A DNA stretch of 64,000 nt, taken from Orbilia blumenaviensis. Its lineage: Eukaryota > Ascomycota > Orbiliomycetes > Orbiliales > Orbiliaceae. The stretch's first letter is position 1. Each line of letters starts with the position of its first letter. The stretch lies in assembly GCA_036872755.1 (NCBI GenBank), contig JAVHNS010000003.1, positions 2,232,001 through 2,296,000 of the forward strand, read 5' to 3'. A program made the translations under genes and the position numbers. The notes below the pieces were generated by a model that worked only from the letters and a program-made list of their open reading frames with translations, searched no databases and was not told where the DNA came from. Shown one piece after another: positions 36,441-48,749 of this stretch.

Positions 36441-39032
36441 TAAAGGTTCCGAGTATCCTAATTTTTTTTCTTCTTCTTCCTTCTTATACTATTTTAGCGG
36501 CTTCGATCTCTTTGCTATATATAAAGGTTTGCATACCAGGTGTTTCAATGGTCCACTTTCTCCACACTTTTTTCATTTCTTCTTTATTTTTCATTTATTC
36601 TTTTTATTCCTTTTCTCTTTCACTTATGTTTTTGAATATCATAAAGGGACTCCCCTAAAAATACCCAATATCGTCAGATCTATATCTTTTGGATACCCAT
36701 GGTTCTGGGCCCATTCTTTTCTGTTTTTCGTCTTTTTTCTTCTTCTGGGCAAGGGTCAGTTCATGTTTTGTTTTTTGGAGGCATTAGGGCTTGGGGGAAG
36801 GACTGACTATGTCTCTTATTGGGTTTGATATTTCATATTTGTATACACTTGGTATCATGGATTGGAGGTCGGGATAGCGTTGTGCTTTTTCAGGGAGTTG
36901 AAATTATTGTCACCGATGGTTCGTATCTTAATCTTTGTGGAGGCGCAACGGCAACCTTCCCGTCTTTTTCCATTTTTTTTTTTTTTTCTTCTGTAAATAT
37001 TCGAAGATGACCATACCCTTATACTGATTGTACTCTCCTATCTCCTTTTCTTCTCTTTCGTTTCTCCCCCAATGTCGCTGGTCTTATTTTTTTTTTCTTT
37101 ACATGTTTAATCTCGCGTCTTTCATCTGCAGGCTTCTGACATGTTGCAGGTTTCCACCTTACCATTCCCTGCCAAACACATTTCGGCCGGGCTCAATTAC
37201 TATTTCCTAATCTTGCTAATATCAAATTGCAACATGCGAAGCATGAAATTTGACGTTATATGTTACATTATATATCGAAATCCTGTAACTTAATACGAAG
37301 TTCTCTCTTGTTATAACTAGTTAACTTATAAGACAGAATATTAGAGGGGCAGGTTTACCCTCTTTCAACTTAATATTTCGTAGATCCAGTGCAGTTAATC
37401 TCAACCCAATTTTCAACTATGATGCTACCATTGCCAAACTTCGACCCCTGACCATCACCGATCTCAAGCCTCTTTTTCCCGGCGGAATTTTTGTTATTCA
37501 CGATTTCAGTAAACCAGCAAGTATCCCCCGCCTACTCGATCAGCAATCTGGGATACCGGGTGCCCATAGCACATCCGATCTACCCGATAATATGTGCGTA
37601 TGTGCATTATGCAAACTATAACACCAGTACTTTTAGCCGGCCCAAAGCCCAGGGACCCGTTGTTTAAGTAAACACATTTTTTTCCTGCGTTTGTTTCGTA
37701 TGCAGTACCTAGGTATTTACCTATAGGGATCTCGCGTCTTATCGATTTACTGATGCATCTTCGACCAATGCATGCGTGCATGCTATACCAGCACTCTATC
37801 ATCAGCTACAGCAATGGCAAAAAAATAAAAAATGAAACAACCAAACAAAATTTTGGTTCCTGGAATCGAATACTCCCTATTCATAGGCCGGGTTTTCAAC
37901 CGGCGCCCGCCACCATATCCATATTCAAGTATATAACTATCTCTGAATGAACGTCCATTGTAATATTAATTTTTCACCTTCGCAATGATCCCACTTAGCT
38001 AAGCCTATGTCTCACTTGAAAGTTTACCAAGCCAAGTTGTAGATTTGGCTAAATACAATAACTCACTGACAAAAATCCGATGAACCGATGACAAAATCTT
38101 ACGCGGGGCCGTTAAGGCAGGCTCGGTTACATGCTGTCCGAGTCGATAATTGCAGTGGCGTTCAAAGTCAAATATCGTGGGAGTATCTTTTGCCTGAAAA
38201 TCTAGTACAATCTGGAAATATGATTTCTTGGACGTCTTAACTGACAGGTGCCTAAACTCACTCCTCGCAATGGGGCGGCGCCTTCCGATAATGAGGAGAG
38301 CTGCAGGAACGTTAGCTCCAGAGCTAAGTCCTAAAATGCGCAACTTTATGTTTCTTTCTGCCTACCATTTCTCCGCGCATGGCGTTTTCGGCTGGAATTT
38401 CAATTCTGCCGGCACCTCATTTAGCCCCGAATACCCTGGTCACTATAAGTAACACAGACCAATGGCACAGGTCAACTTCGTGAACATCAACTCGCAGATC
38501 CCCATGAGGATGTGAGTTACGGCTATTGAGCAGCCGCAACTTCGATCCGTAGCAGTTTTCACCATCGGAACCTGGATAAATACATTCATTGACATGGACC
38601 ATCATGGTAATAGCTTCAGCACGTTTCTCTAAATTAGGCAATGTTCCCCATCCATTGCTCACCAACTGCGAAATTTGCTCCAGGATTTCCTTGATCTGGG
38701 GTAATGAGCATGCGATTATTCAACCGGAACCTCTATCATCCTAGCAGAGAAATCACGACTTCCTCCCTACCTCCCCGCAAAGGAAAAAAAAAAAAAAAAA
38801 AAAAAAAAAATGAACAAAAAAACACCTCTGACAAGGTCTAGGGTAGAGTGTAAAGGACATTTGCCCAAGGATAGACATTGGAATGAACAACGGATAGGCT
38901 GTAATGGTTCCTCGATAGCTTTCCTGTGGAAGTATAAAGGTGGGGAGATCGCCGGGCTTCCTGTCAGGGTTTCTTTTGGTTCACAGCGACATCGCGACAG
39001 AGATTGTGATTCTTACGATCGCCAATTGAATC
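36441..39032. other. intergenic region with poly(A) run and orphan exon-like frame
   Basis: The left part is a T/C-rich 3' flank of the coiled-coil gene. A run of 27 A at 38784-38810 lies 220 bases before the GH115 start. An exon-like frame on the minus strand (38417-38695) is described separately. Otherwise nothing is recognised. Confidence 0.5.
38417..38695 (-). other. Possible orphan exon or gene fragment
   Basis: On the minus strand a frame of 92 codons opens right after an acceptor-like CATTACCCCAG (38706-38696) and ends at a stop at 38417. Its composition looks protein-like: NLEKRAEAITMMVHVNECIY, then PGSDGENCYGSKLRLLNSRN, then SHPHGDLRVDVHEVDLCHW. No convincing first exon is visible between it and the GH115 gene. 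A GTATTC donor near 38429 could lead into more sequence around 38005-38343. It may be part of an unrecognised gene, a relic, or chance. I recognise no family. Confidence 0.25.
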
Positions 39033-42000
39033 ATGCGGTGCTTTTTCGATATCGTGCGGGTGGCAGCTATTGCTTTAGCTGGCAGTAGTCTTGTCAATGC
39101 ACTCGGACAGACTCCGGTCGTAGGCTTTACATCCTCCCGGGGGAGTATCCAGCTAGCAGGACCTGATGACAATGCCATAATCGTGCTTGACGGCCGAGGT
39201 TCGTACACGCTGACCAGCTTACTCTCACGCAGCTCCTCCACCCATGCATGGCTAACCCCTTCAATATTAATGTTCAGATTGGCCGGGTGTTATCAGAGCA
39301 GGAAAAGATCTTGCTGCAGACTTTGGGAGAGTGACCGGAACAGACCTTGAATACCATGTCCAAAATACCACAAAAGGTCTCCCGAAGACTCAATTCGCTA
39401 TTATCATCGGAACGATTGGCAAATCTGCCTTCATTGATGGGCTCATTGCCAAAGGAGACCTAGACGTTTCTAAAATAAACGGTACATGGGAATCCTACAC
39501 TACTAAACTCCTTCTTCGCCCTGCAACTGCTCCGGGAATCCATAAGGCTCTTATTATCGCCGGCTCTGACAAGCGTGGTACAATCTTCGGTGCCTATGAT
39601 CTCTCTGAACAAATCGGCGTTTCTCCATGGTACTGGTGGGCAGATGTCCCGACTGTTAAGCGCACCAACATCTACGCATTGGATGTTGACCGCGTTCAGA
39701 AGTCGCCGTCTGTTAAGTATCGTGGTCTCTTTTTGAACGACGAGCAGCCCGCTTTGACCGGTTGGGTCAATGCTAAATTTCCTCGCGGAAAGTACGGGCC
39801 TGGATTCAATAAGGACTTCCATTCTAAGGTATTCGAGTTGTTGCTAAGACTCAGGGCCAACTACTTCTGGCCAACTACCTGGAACTCCATGTTTGCTGTC
39901 GATGACCCGGAGAACCAGTATACTGCTGATTACTATGGTATTGTGATGGGTGCTTCTCATACCGAGCCCATGGCTAGCTCTACCAAGGTTAGTGCAACTC
40001 CAACGTTGGGAAGTAGTTAATTATGGGAGATTATGGGAGATTTGAAACTAACAAGACTCTTTAGGAATGGAATACCCTCGGAAACGGTACATGGGACTTT
40101 TCGGTCAACGACAAGAACATCGTTGATTTCTGGTACAAGACTATTGGCCGTGCTAAGCCTTGGGAAAATCTCATTACTATGGCCATGCGCGGAAATGGTG
40201 ATACTGCCCTTGATAATCCTAATCACATTGCGCTCCTTGAGAGAGTTATCGCCAAGCAGCGACAAATTCTTGATGACATCTTTGATGTTCCAGTCGACAC
40301 GATCCCGCAGATGTGGTGCTTGTACAAGGAAGTTCAAGGTTACCCCGAGCAAGGGTTATCCGTTCCTGAAGATATAACTTTCCTATGGGCTGATGACAAT
40401 TGGGGCAATGTTCGTCGTCTACCGATCGGTGACGAACCCAGTCGGAAGGGTGGTGCCGGTGTTTACTACCACTTCGACTATGTCGGTGACCCACGGGACT
40501 ACAAGTGGATCGACACAGTCTCTCTTGCTCAAACTTACCAGCAAATGAAATTGTCCTATGACCGTGGCGCAGACCGAATTTGGATTGTCAACGTCGGGGA
40601 CCTGAAGACTCTCGTAAGTACTTCAATGAGGGGAACCACCATGTTCAAGAATATGCTAAGACAGGATCTCTAATACTAGGAAACACCGATTGACTTCTGG
40701 TTTGCAATGGCTTATAATGTTACATCCGTCACATCCATTGGTATCAATGGCTATCTTGAGCAATTCGCTACTAAGACCTTCGGAGCACAATACGCCAAAG
40801 AAATTGCCGATCTTCTGGAAAGGTACTCATTCTTGACTGCAAGGAGAAAGTACGAGTTGCTCGAGCCTGCTATCTACAGCGTCGTCAACTACAGAGAAGC
40901 GGAGACCGTCCTTGCCGAGTGGAAGGATCTCTCTGATAGAGCCGAGGCATTGTACAGCAAGATTCCATCGGAGTACAAACCAGCCTTCTTCCAGCTTGTC
41001 TCGCACAAGGCCAAGGCCGGGTATATCGTCTATGATATTTATATCAACATCGCTAGAAACCAGAGATATGCTGCTCAGAGAAGAAACTCCGCCAATTATC
41101 TAACCTCATATGTTCAGAAGAGGTTTCAGGAAGACTTTGACTTGCAGAAGGAGTGGGACGAACTTCTTGATGGAAAGTGGATTCACTTTTTGGACCAGAC
41201 TCACTTCGGATACAACTACTGGTAAGAACTGCTGCTATTTAAGTTAGGGAAACAAGCGCTGAATTAACCCAAACCGGGGTTTAGGCAACAACCCATGCGA
41301 AATACCATTAGCGGACTTTCCTTCGTTCAGTTCCCACAGAACTCGCTAGCCGGCGCTCTCGGTGTAGCTGGAGAGGGTAGCAATGGCTCCATTCCCGGAG
41401 ACGATAATAACAACGCTGGAACCTTTAACAACAACACCATTGTCCTTCCAGTTTTGGATACATATAATGCTATTGGGTCTCGATGGATCGAGATCTTCAA
41501 CAAAGGAAATGAGCCATTTAATTTTACCATCAAACCACATAACCCATGGATCAAGGTTTCCCAGTCCACTGGCACTGTTCTCCCTTCCCAAACAAGCAAC
41601 ACCGACATCAGGGTAGAGCTTTCAGTTGATTGGTCATCTGCGCCGGACGGCTACAACATTGCATTCATCGATATTGCATCCTCCGCACCATATGGAGACT
41701 TTAACATGCCATCTATTCACTTGCCGATCAGAAAAACTGCTGTTCCCTCTGGTTTCAAGGGTTTTGCAGAATCTTCCGGATATATCTCAATTGAGGCTGA
41801 GCACACCACTAGAAAGAGCTCGGCTTATGAAGTCATCCCAGGCTTCGGGCGAACAAAGTCTGGGGTCCAGCTCAAAGATAATACGGCTGACACGCAGAGT
41901 GCCCCAAGCGGCCCCGCCTTGGAGTATGATATCTACACCTTTAGTTCCCCAGCCAAAGGTACCAACATCACCGCATACCTGGGTACTGGATTGAACAACT

Positions 42001-42284
42001 ACCCTGGCAGACCACTCAGATATGCCATCGCAATTGATGACGAGACTCCCAAGGTGGTTAAGTACGTTCCTGACGAAAGTTCCCCAGGAAATCTTCCACC
42101 AGAATGGCTCATTGCCGTTGCAAATAATATTTGGACTTACAAGACCACACACACAGTGGCACCAGGAAAGCACACTGTGAAGTTCTGGGCCCTTGAGCCT
42201 GGTGTTGTTCTTGAGAAGCTTGTTATTGATCAGGGTGGCGTGGTCCCCAGCTATTTGGGGCCACCAGAGAGCAAGATCTTGTAA
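39033..42284 (+). CDS. Secreted glycoside hydrolase family 115 (alpha-glucuronidase type)
   Basis: Five exons: 39033-39198, 39278-39987, 40065-40613, 40680-41221 and 41285-42284, giving 988 residues. All four introns have GT-AG ends and CTAAC-like branch sites, and the phases fit (1, 0, 0, 2). A signal peptide of about 24 residues ends near LVNALG. The first join creates DGRDWPGVIRAGKDLAADFG, which matches the GH115 N-terminal domain. WYWWADVPTV, KYRGLFLNDEQPALTGW, LRANYFWPTTWNSMFAVDDP and the GINGYLEQFATKTFG region follow. The C-terminal part has beta-rich domains with EAEHTTRKSSAYEVIPGFGR and ends near LVIDQGG. GH115 enzymes remove (4-O-methyl)glucuronic acid from xylan side chains, acting outside the cell. 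Length matches the family (about 950-1000). Confidence 0.95.
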
Positions 42285-42787
42285 ATCATGTAAACCTACC
42301 CATAATATATAATGTCAGATTAGCGGAATCAAACTTTTTCTGGAATACCAGGGTGAATAGTACGTATATATCGTAAGCAGTTTACAGTAAATCAAATACT
42401 TATCACTGGTTAATTAACATTAACTCATTGTTCATTGCGCCATCTTGCCGCTAGAGTTGTAATCGTTGTTGGGCTACCTGAGCACTTTTGGTTTCAGTGC
42501 CGGCCTTGTTTTTTCCCCTCCCGTTGATATGCTATCCGCTATGGGGCAAAACTAGCCTTCCGCAGGCACGAAATGTAGAGTGACAAGTATTAGCATATGA
42601 GATATATACATGCAGATTGCAAAGGTGTTGCTTCCCCAAAATCCAACATGGCCGGCCTCGCGTTACACTGGCCACATTCCCAGGCTACCCACACGACCAC
42701 GTTCCACGACACGGTTTGGATGCATGGACCAGTCCACTCTCTAACCGCCATCGAAATATCCAAGTACCTGTAGCTCAAGAGACCACG
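42285..42787. other. short intergenic region
   Basis: 3' flank of the GH115 gene and, if the next gene is real, its promoter. Nothing is recognised. Confidence 0.45.
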
Positions 42788-43312
42788 ATGCGGACGAGGG
42801 CTGATAACTTCACACCATTCGCGGATGGTCCTACCGCGGGCCAAACCGGAGCCCATATCCTCCGCGCATTACGACGACCAATCGTTTGGGTCATCTTCAT
42901 TGGAATGCTCATAGCATGGTGGGGTGTCACGGGTGTCACGACAGCGATTAGAAAGTGGGATTCTGTTCAGGAAGGCCGTAGGCATGTCCGAGTCTACGCA
43001 CACGACGGGGCAGGGTATCTCCCAGTATGGAACTCTTTTCACAATGGCGTTCACACATCAGGGACCTATTAGTATTATTAATGCTGACGGGTGTCAATAC
43101 AGATTATTAATGAGCTTTGCGGGCCGGAAGCCCACGCTTGGGATATTTGTTTTCCTAAGTATTCACATAAAAAGCGAGTTCATAAATGCAGGAAACAGAT
43201 AAAAGCACTAGAAGATTGTTCTCACGCTGCGTACGTCAACCCCGCTTACTTACATAGGTACTTAGGGATGAAACCGTCCTGCCTAGCCCTAGTGCTACTA
43301 ACAAGTTACTGA
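42788..43312 (+). CDS. Possible small twin-CX9C protein with one membrane segment
   Basis: Tentative two-exon model, 42788-43024 and 43103-43312, giving 148 residues. The intron starts GTATGG, holds TGCTGAC and ends TACAG, in phase 0. Exon 1 encodes one hydrophobic segment, IVWVIFIGMLIAWWGV (about residues 37-52). Exon 2 encodes two Cys pairs, each separated by exactly nine residues: Cys85/Cys95 (LCGPEAHAWDIC) and Cys108/Cys118 (KCRKQIKALEDC), with a 12-residue spacer. The twin CX9C pattern is that of coiled-coil-helix proteins imported into the mitochondrial intermembrane space by Mia40. The exon 2 frame has no ATG and an in-frame stop at 43085, which requires splicing if it is coding. The pattern could be chance in a short frame. 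I cannot assign a named family. Confidence 0.35.
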
Positions 43313-44139
43313 CGTTGAGATATTCGGTAATACAGCCAGGAAGCCGAAAAGGCTTGCTATACTTCCGACCCAACTCTAAGCAAAACAGGTATATATAGCT
43401 GCGCAAGGAATCTCATGGCAAAGGGTCACTAATCGGTCTCCACTGGGGTTCCTCTTTCGCTGCCCCACCCCTCTTTCTCACCCCACTCTCTATATATGCG
43501 CGTATAGGAGCAATTGTACTTTACTATTCTTTACCATTAGGCAAGCCTACACCAGACCGTAGACCCAGAATCATCATTAGGGTAAATTATGGTGTTGTAG
43601 CGAGTTTTGATCCCCAAAGCCCCGTCAGGCACCATGTGTTTCCCTCCTGCAATCAAATTAAATTTTGGGTTGCCCTGTTAATATACTCTTAGCTTGTTGT
43701 AGTGAATACCTATATTATTGGTTGGTAGACTAGTATTTAATCCTAGGATCGTTATCGGAGCTGTGATTTTTTCTTAGAGGCTAGAAGTGCTATCTCCCAA
43801 TCCCGAATAGTCCGAGAGCTGGCACTCGTGCACTCTGCTATGAATATATGGGATGGAATATACTTAACTGAGCATCCATTCATATCCAAAGTGTCACCGT
43901 CAATCAAGCCCCTTGTACGTAATGAGGTTTGGTATTCTACACGCAAGGAACTCCGTCTGTTTATCTTGCGGATATTCTATATGTATAGCACTTTCCTGGG
44001 TCTTCGAGACTGATTTTTCTCCCAAACCACCTTCACCATCGTTTTAACCTCTTCTCACCGAAAAACCAAGTCCAGGTCTTCCTGACCCGCTACAAGGTTT
44101 ATCACGATCACTCCTATCTCTTTTACAGAAACAGCATAG
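43313..44139. other. intergenic region
   Basis: Promoter side of the six-exon gene. No coding frame or repeat is recognised. Confidence 0.45.
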
Positions 44140-46005
44140 ATGCCTCCAAAAACGGAACCCGTGCCTTCTGGCTCAGAGGCTGTTGGTAGTGGACTGAGTG
44201 CCTCGCGCTGGGCTGCGCCAGCTGCTGCCGGCCCATCTACTCCACGCCTTTTTGCTCCACGTCCATCTGCTCCACGTCCTTTTGCCCCGCGTCCCTCCGC
44301 CCTACGTCCCTCCGCTTTTATAGAAGAATCAGGAAGTGGCCTCGGAGCTTCATGCTCCGTTGCTCCCTCAGATAGTGGCGTCAATCCTTTCCCCACTGAT
44401 ACTGGTTCCATAAATTCTGACTCCGAAAAGAGTTGCAGCGACTCACCTAAACCTGAACCTAATGAACCTAACATAGCTGACCCTAGGTGAGTAGTATAAC
44501 CTCCCTACATATCGTCCAATCTTCTTAGCTTAAGATAGTACGCTAACGAAACATCTCTAGCGACGCTGCCCCCGAGGGACCCCTCAGGGATTCAGAGACC
44601 GAGCATCATATCAAGGAGGATGATTCCAAAATCACTATAAGACTGCATGAAATCGATTGCTTGATTCGAGGCATTATCAAAGACTTAGATAGCGCCCCCC
44701 AAGGGGATATCGCTTTCCCGGCTACCGCAAATCTTTCTATTTTGATCGACAAGGCCGTGGCTTTAGGGAAAAACCAAGAATTTGTTGCTCCTGCTAAAGG
44801 TTCATTATCCAAAGATCGTCCCATTGTTCGTCTAAATATCGAAGGTGATGGGCGCCTAGGCAAAGGCCCTGCTTTGGGGGTCAACATCGGGGACACTGCA
44901 AACGAAGAACCGGCAAAATCACTTGAGGTCAAGTCTGGGCAGAAACCAGACCTTTTTTTCGATTTACGTTCCGAAGGGGATAAACAGATATCAGCCGTTG
45001 ACACTCCACATAGTAAAGCTAAGAGCCTTCTTTTTGTGATATAGCCAAAGCAAAGCTAACTATTATAGGTGACAACTCGCCTTCTCGTTCTATCATAATA
45101 TGGGATCTCCCTCGTAGGCTCAGTGTCGAAGAAATCCTTGATCTAATCACCCCTACGAAAAACACGCATGTCATTGAGATCAAATTAGTGTTGGGCGACG
45201 CCATAACCTTGAGCTTCGCTACTCCGGCGGGGGCAAAGGATTTTCTATCTCAGTGGGAATCAGGCTCCATTGTTTTCCCATATAGCGACGAACAACTCGG
45301 GACGGTTGAATGGAAGTGCAGAGTTCAAATTTTAGGAAACTTTGTCCCTGTAAAGCCCGAGACCCTCCCTGACTATCTTGGAAGAGGTGTAAGTTTCCCA
45401 TGTGATATACAGTTCCCAGAGGCATTAAAGTCCAACTCGTCGTTAGGCCACTCGATATCTACGCATCCGGGGACGAAGCCCTATTGCTATTAGAGAAGCG
45501 CATCTCACTTGGAGCCTCGATAAATATTGCAGCCATTTAGGGATTCACAATCACGTCTATACTGGTCAAGTCTACCGGGACGAGCAGGACGTAAGACTTC
45601 GTTCGGTTCTTCTTCGGCTCTGGAAAATTTACGCACACTAATAAATTATTCGTTGGAATTTAGTTTGAAATAGTCGAGCTTGGGTTTCTTTCAGTCTCCC
45701 GGGCTATCTCACTCCTCCACGTCCTTAAAGATAAAGATGGGTTCCTGCGTTCTAGTGTCGCTTTCCTTGCTGATAGGTGGGTTTGCCCCCCTATGATAGG
45801 TTCTCCCCTTGGTAGCAGATCCAAGCTGACAAATATCTAGACATTTTATTCCTTAAATTATATCACTAACGAATATGCTTCTAAGCTCGAACCGAAATAC
45901 TCCCTTCCTCGAAAGCTTTTTCCCACACAGTTCCTTTTATCGGTAATCACCCTTCGCGGGCTTCGTTTCTTGAGCAATAAAATTTATAAAAACTATATCA
46001 ATTAG
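44140..46005 (+). CDS. Unrecognised six-exon protein with RRM-like segments
   Basis: I joined six exons by consensus and frame: 44140-44486, 44561-45012, 45069-45388, 45447-45590, 45664-45780 and 45841-46005, giving 514 residues. Introns 1-4 have good donors (GTGAGT, GTAAAG, GTAAGT, GTAAGA), and introns 1, 2 and 4 have CTAAC or CTAAT branch sites. The intron 5 donor (GTTTGC) is weak. Residues 1-115 are Ser/Pro-rich with a repeated APRPSA-like unit (bases about 44250-44320). A middle part is charged. From about residue 272, SIIIWDLPRRLSVEEILDLI and IEIKLVLGDAITLSFATPAG have the strand-helix-strand spacing of an RRM. From about 374, ATRYLRIRGRSPIAIREAHL and FEIVELGFLSVSRAISLLHV suggest a second such unit. 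Without splicing the gene would look like three broken frames. It may be a lineage-specific family; function unknown. Confidence 0.58.
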
Positions 46006-47331
46006 TCTTTTAGGCTCATCAAAAATATTACTTGCATAGGGGTTGGCGGCTGCATGGTTTATTTTTGGTAAGAGAGGCGTTCTAGCTGTTTAATCATGCC
46101 AGCCATAACTGGTTGACCCTGATCTTGACCAGAGCGGTTCAAATATACAATGGCAAGACTTTGTTGGGCTTAAGTACATAACTAGTTAGTACCCTAGATG
46201 GCCGAAATCCCTTTGTGTCACACGAAATCAATGGACTTGCAACTTGTCCTGTATCGGATGTGAGTATTTAGTCTCGGTAGACCTTTTATATTAGTAAGTA
46301 TTAACTCCCCGTTCGCGTAAAGAAATACTTGCTATCGAGGACACCTGTGGCCGACTGGCGTTACTATTGAGACAAACACAACCGAGTATACTAGTATCTC
46401 CGCGAGTTAAGTTGCTATCATGATGGCTGGCTTGTTGAAACCTAATCAGCTCCTGAGCCTTGACGCCTCGGGAACAACACAGACTGGATGCATCGATTGT
46501 GGCAATTCGGTGCACAAAGCTTGAACCGGCTGGCCAATCAGAGAAAGATTGTAGCGTCTTGACGCCAATGAATATCCCTGTCCGCATTTTGAGGGATCAG
46601 CTCATAGGGTAGGGAAATGGACGTTGGATTTGGAATCCTTTCGCTTGGCACACGAGGAGAAATTTTTCCCGAAGAGGGCAACCTTTCCAGTACTACCTGT
46701 ATTGGGGAATTGCGACACCACGATCCATTGGCCGCCCCTCCATGTCTTGGCGCAATTGGCCGCTAATGCATGTCCTTCCTCGATCCAAACATGGGAAAGT
46801 TTTCATGAGCATGGGTCTTAATAGGCGTCTAAGCCTGTGGTTAGGCCAAAGTAACCTCATTACCTACTTAAGTACCTGCTACGATGAAACGCCGCTGCAG
46901 GCGTTCTTTCGGCCTAAGGCAGGTTCAGCCTCTTGCTGAAAGGGAAGGAACAAAAAGGGTCGGATTTTCCTTCAAGACCCCCAAAGTTATAGAGTCCCCT
47001 TTCCTACAAGAATTCATGGTTTTTCTTTCTTCCGCATTTAATAATTGTTCCTTCAGATTTCAGACCTAAACTTCGTTCTAGACTATATATTTTAGACTTT
47101 CAACAACTGGGTCGATACATTCAGGATACCCCTGGTTCAATTGTGAGTCCAACCTCGTCCTAGTCACTTCACGACTTCACGAGTTGGTGGGGAACCCATT
47201 AAAGCCCATGGTTATATCGATTAAAGTACCTAGCAGCCAACCAAAGTGACTGGATTAGTTTCTCGTATTTTTTTTTTTTTTTTTTTTTTTTGTTATTAGT
47301 TTCGAAACAATCGAGTAGTTAGGACTCGAAG
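46006..47331. other. intergenic region with poly(T) run
   Basis: No convincing gene is seen. A run of 24 T lies at 47268-47291, about 40 bases before the start codon of the next gene. Confidence 0.45.
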
Positions 47332-48749
47332 ATGGAGGTCGACCACGATGCAATGAGGCAAGCAGGGAGTGCCACAATAGTAAGTTCTCGCCCCTGTGCT
47401 ACAGTGCATACACACAAAATACCCCTCCAGCTGCAGATCTAAATCGCTAATTTTGATAAAAATTTATAGCCCTTTTCTGAAAGAACTAGGGAGGCTTCGA
47501 ATGCAATGGAGCACGATCCTTCTTCAGCGCCCCAAATTGTGGACCCGTCGAACCCTCCTATGAGTTTCCGGTCTGGTGCCGTTCCGGACCAGTATGAATC
47601 GTACCCGGAAGTGATGCCGCCGCAAGGGCTCACCCCTCCGTCTGCGTATCCCCAATCTACGGTATCACCAATTCAACCGGGGAGTGCTTATGATCGATAC
47701 GCCATATCTCCACCGCCAGCCGGACAAAATCAGCCCCTGATGCAAAACGCGCAGTACAGCCAAAACCCAACACATCCTGAGGCAGAAAAATCATATTATC
47801 AGCCAGCATATGGAGTCAACCAGCCAATACCACCGCCGACACCCTATAGCAATGCTAACACCATTGTGCCTGACCATAATACGGCTCCTTCGTACGATAA
47901 AGTTGTGGGAGGGACAGGGACCCTGCCACCGCCAGTTGCATATAACCCTCCAGCGGATAAGAGCGAAAAAAGAATTTTAGGAATGAAGAAGAAAACCTTC
48001 TGGATCGTTTTAATAGTTTTGATAGTTTTGATATTGGCTGGCATCGGCGGCGCCGTGGGAGGAATCCTCGCCGGCAAGAACAAGAATAACGACAATGGCG
48101 GCAGCGGGAACAATAACAACTCTGGCTCAGATCGTGGTAATAGCACGAATGGCGACAACGGGAATGGTGGCGGCTACACTCCATTCGCAATTACCACGGG
48201 TGTGAGAACACTCTCCCTCAAATACCAACAAAGCGAAGGGTCATGTAATGCTCCTGGATCATTCGGCGGTTCAGGTGTCGTAGACTGCCTCGATGAATCG
48301 ACATTGGTCGTTCGTGTTGATGGCAGCGTTGAGGACGGGTATACACTTTCCAGTGTGAGTGGTGGAGGGAGCACTTTTAGCAACATTCAAGGAACCCCAC
48401 CTACGACCTCGGATCCAAATGAACTTGGTAGCGGGTGGGTTTTCGAGGTGGTTTTCACTGCAGGTGGTGCCTGTTCAACTAACAGGGCCACGAGATATAT
48501 ATTCGGCGTACGTGATGACTTGTATGCAGTTGGAGAGTAAGTTTTCTGACCCCTACCCTTCTTTTTTTTTTTTTTTTTTTTTTCACCTTCCCCATTCCGG
48601 AGATTAGTATCAAGATTGGAGGTTAACATGTTCTTTTCTCGGCCTGTAGCGCATATTCTCTTCGACAGACATGCTCGAAACAGAACGGGGATTCATACCC
48701 TACAGGCACAACCTGTACCTGCGTCGCAATCTCAAAAACAGCAGTATAA
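47332..48749 (+). CDS. Single-pass membrane protein with Pro-rich tail and Cys-containing ectodomain
   Basis: Three exons, 47332-47379, 47470-48536 and 48650-48749, give 404 residues. The tiny first exon (16 codons) is chosen because its GTAAGT donor and the TTTATAG acceptor join in phase 0 to an open frame; an alternative start is ATG 47506. The last exon is needed because the frame otherwise stops inside a GTAAGT donor. Intron 2 contains a run of 22 T (48562-48583). Residues 30-180 are rich in Pro, Tyr, Gln and Ser and look disordered. A basic KKK patch precedes one hydrophobic helix (about 191-215, FWIVLIVLIVLILAGIGGAV). Then comes an Asn/Gly/Ser linker and a domain of about 165 residues with six cysteines. 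This layout suggests a cell-surface sensor or wall-linked protein. I know no family name. Confidence 0.8.

Noticed and set aside
45389..45493. Read-through of exon 3 of the six-exon gene to the stop at 45493
   Set aside because: The GTAAGT donor at 45389 with the acceptor at 45446 opens a more protein-like frame (ATRYLRIRGRS onward) that continues through two further exons.
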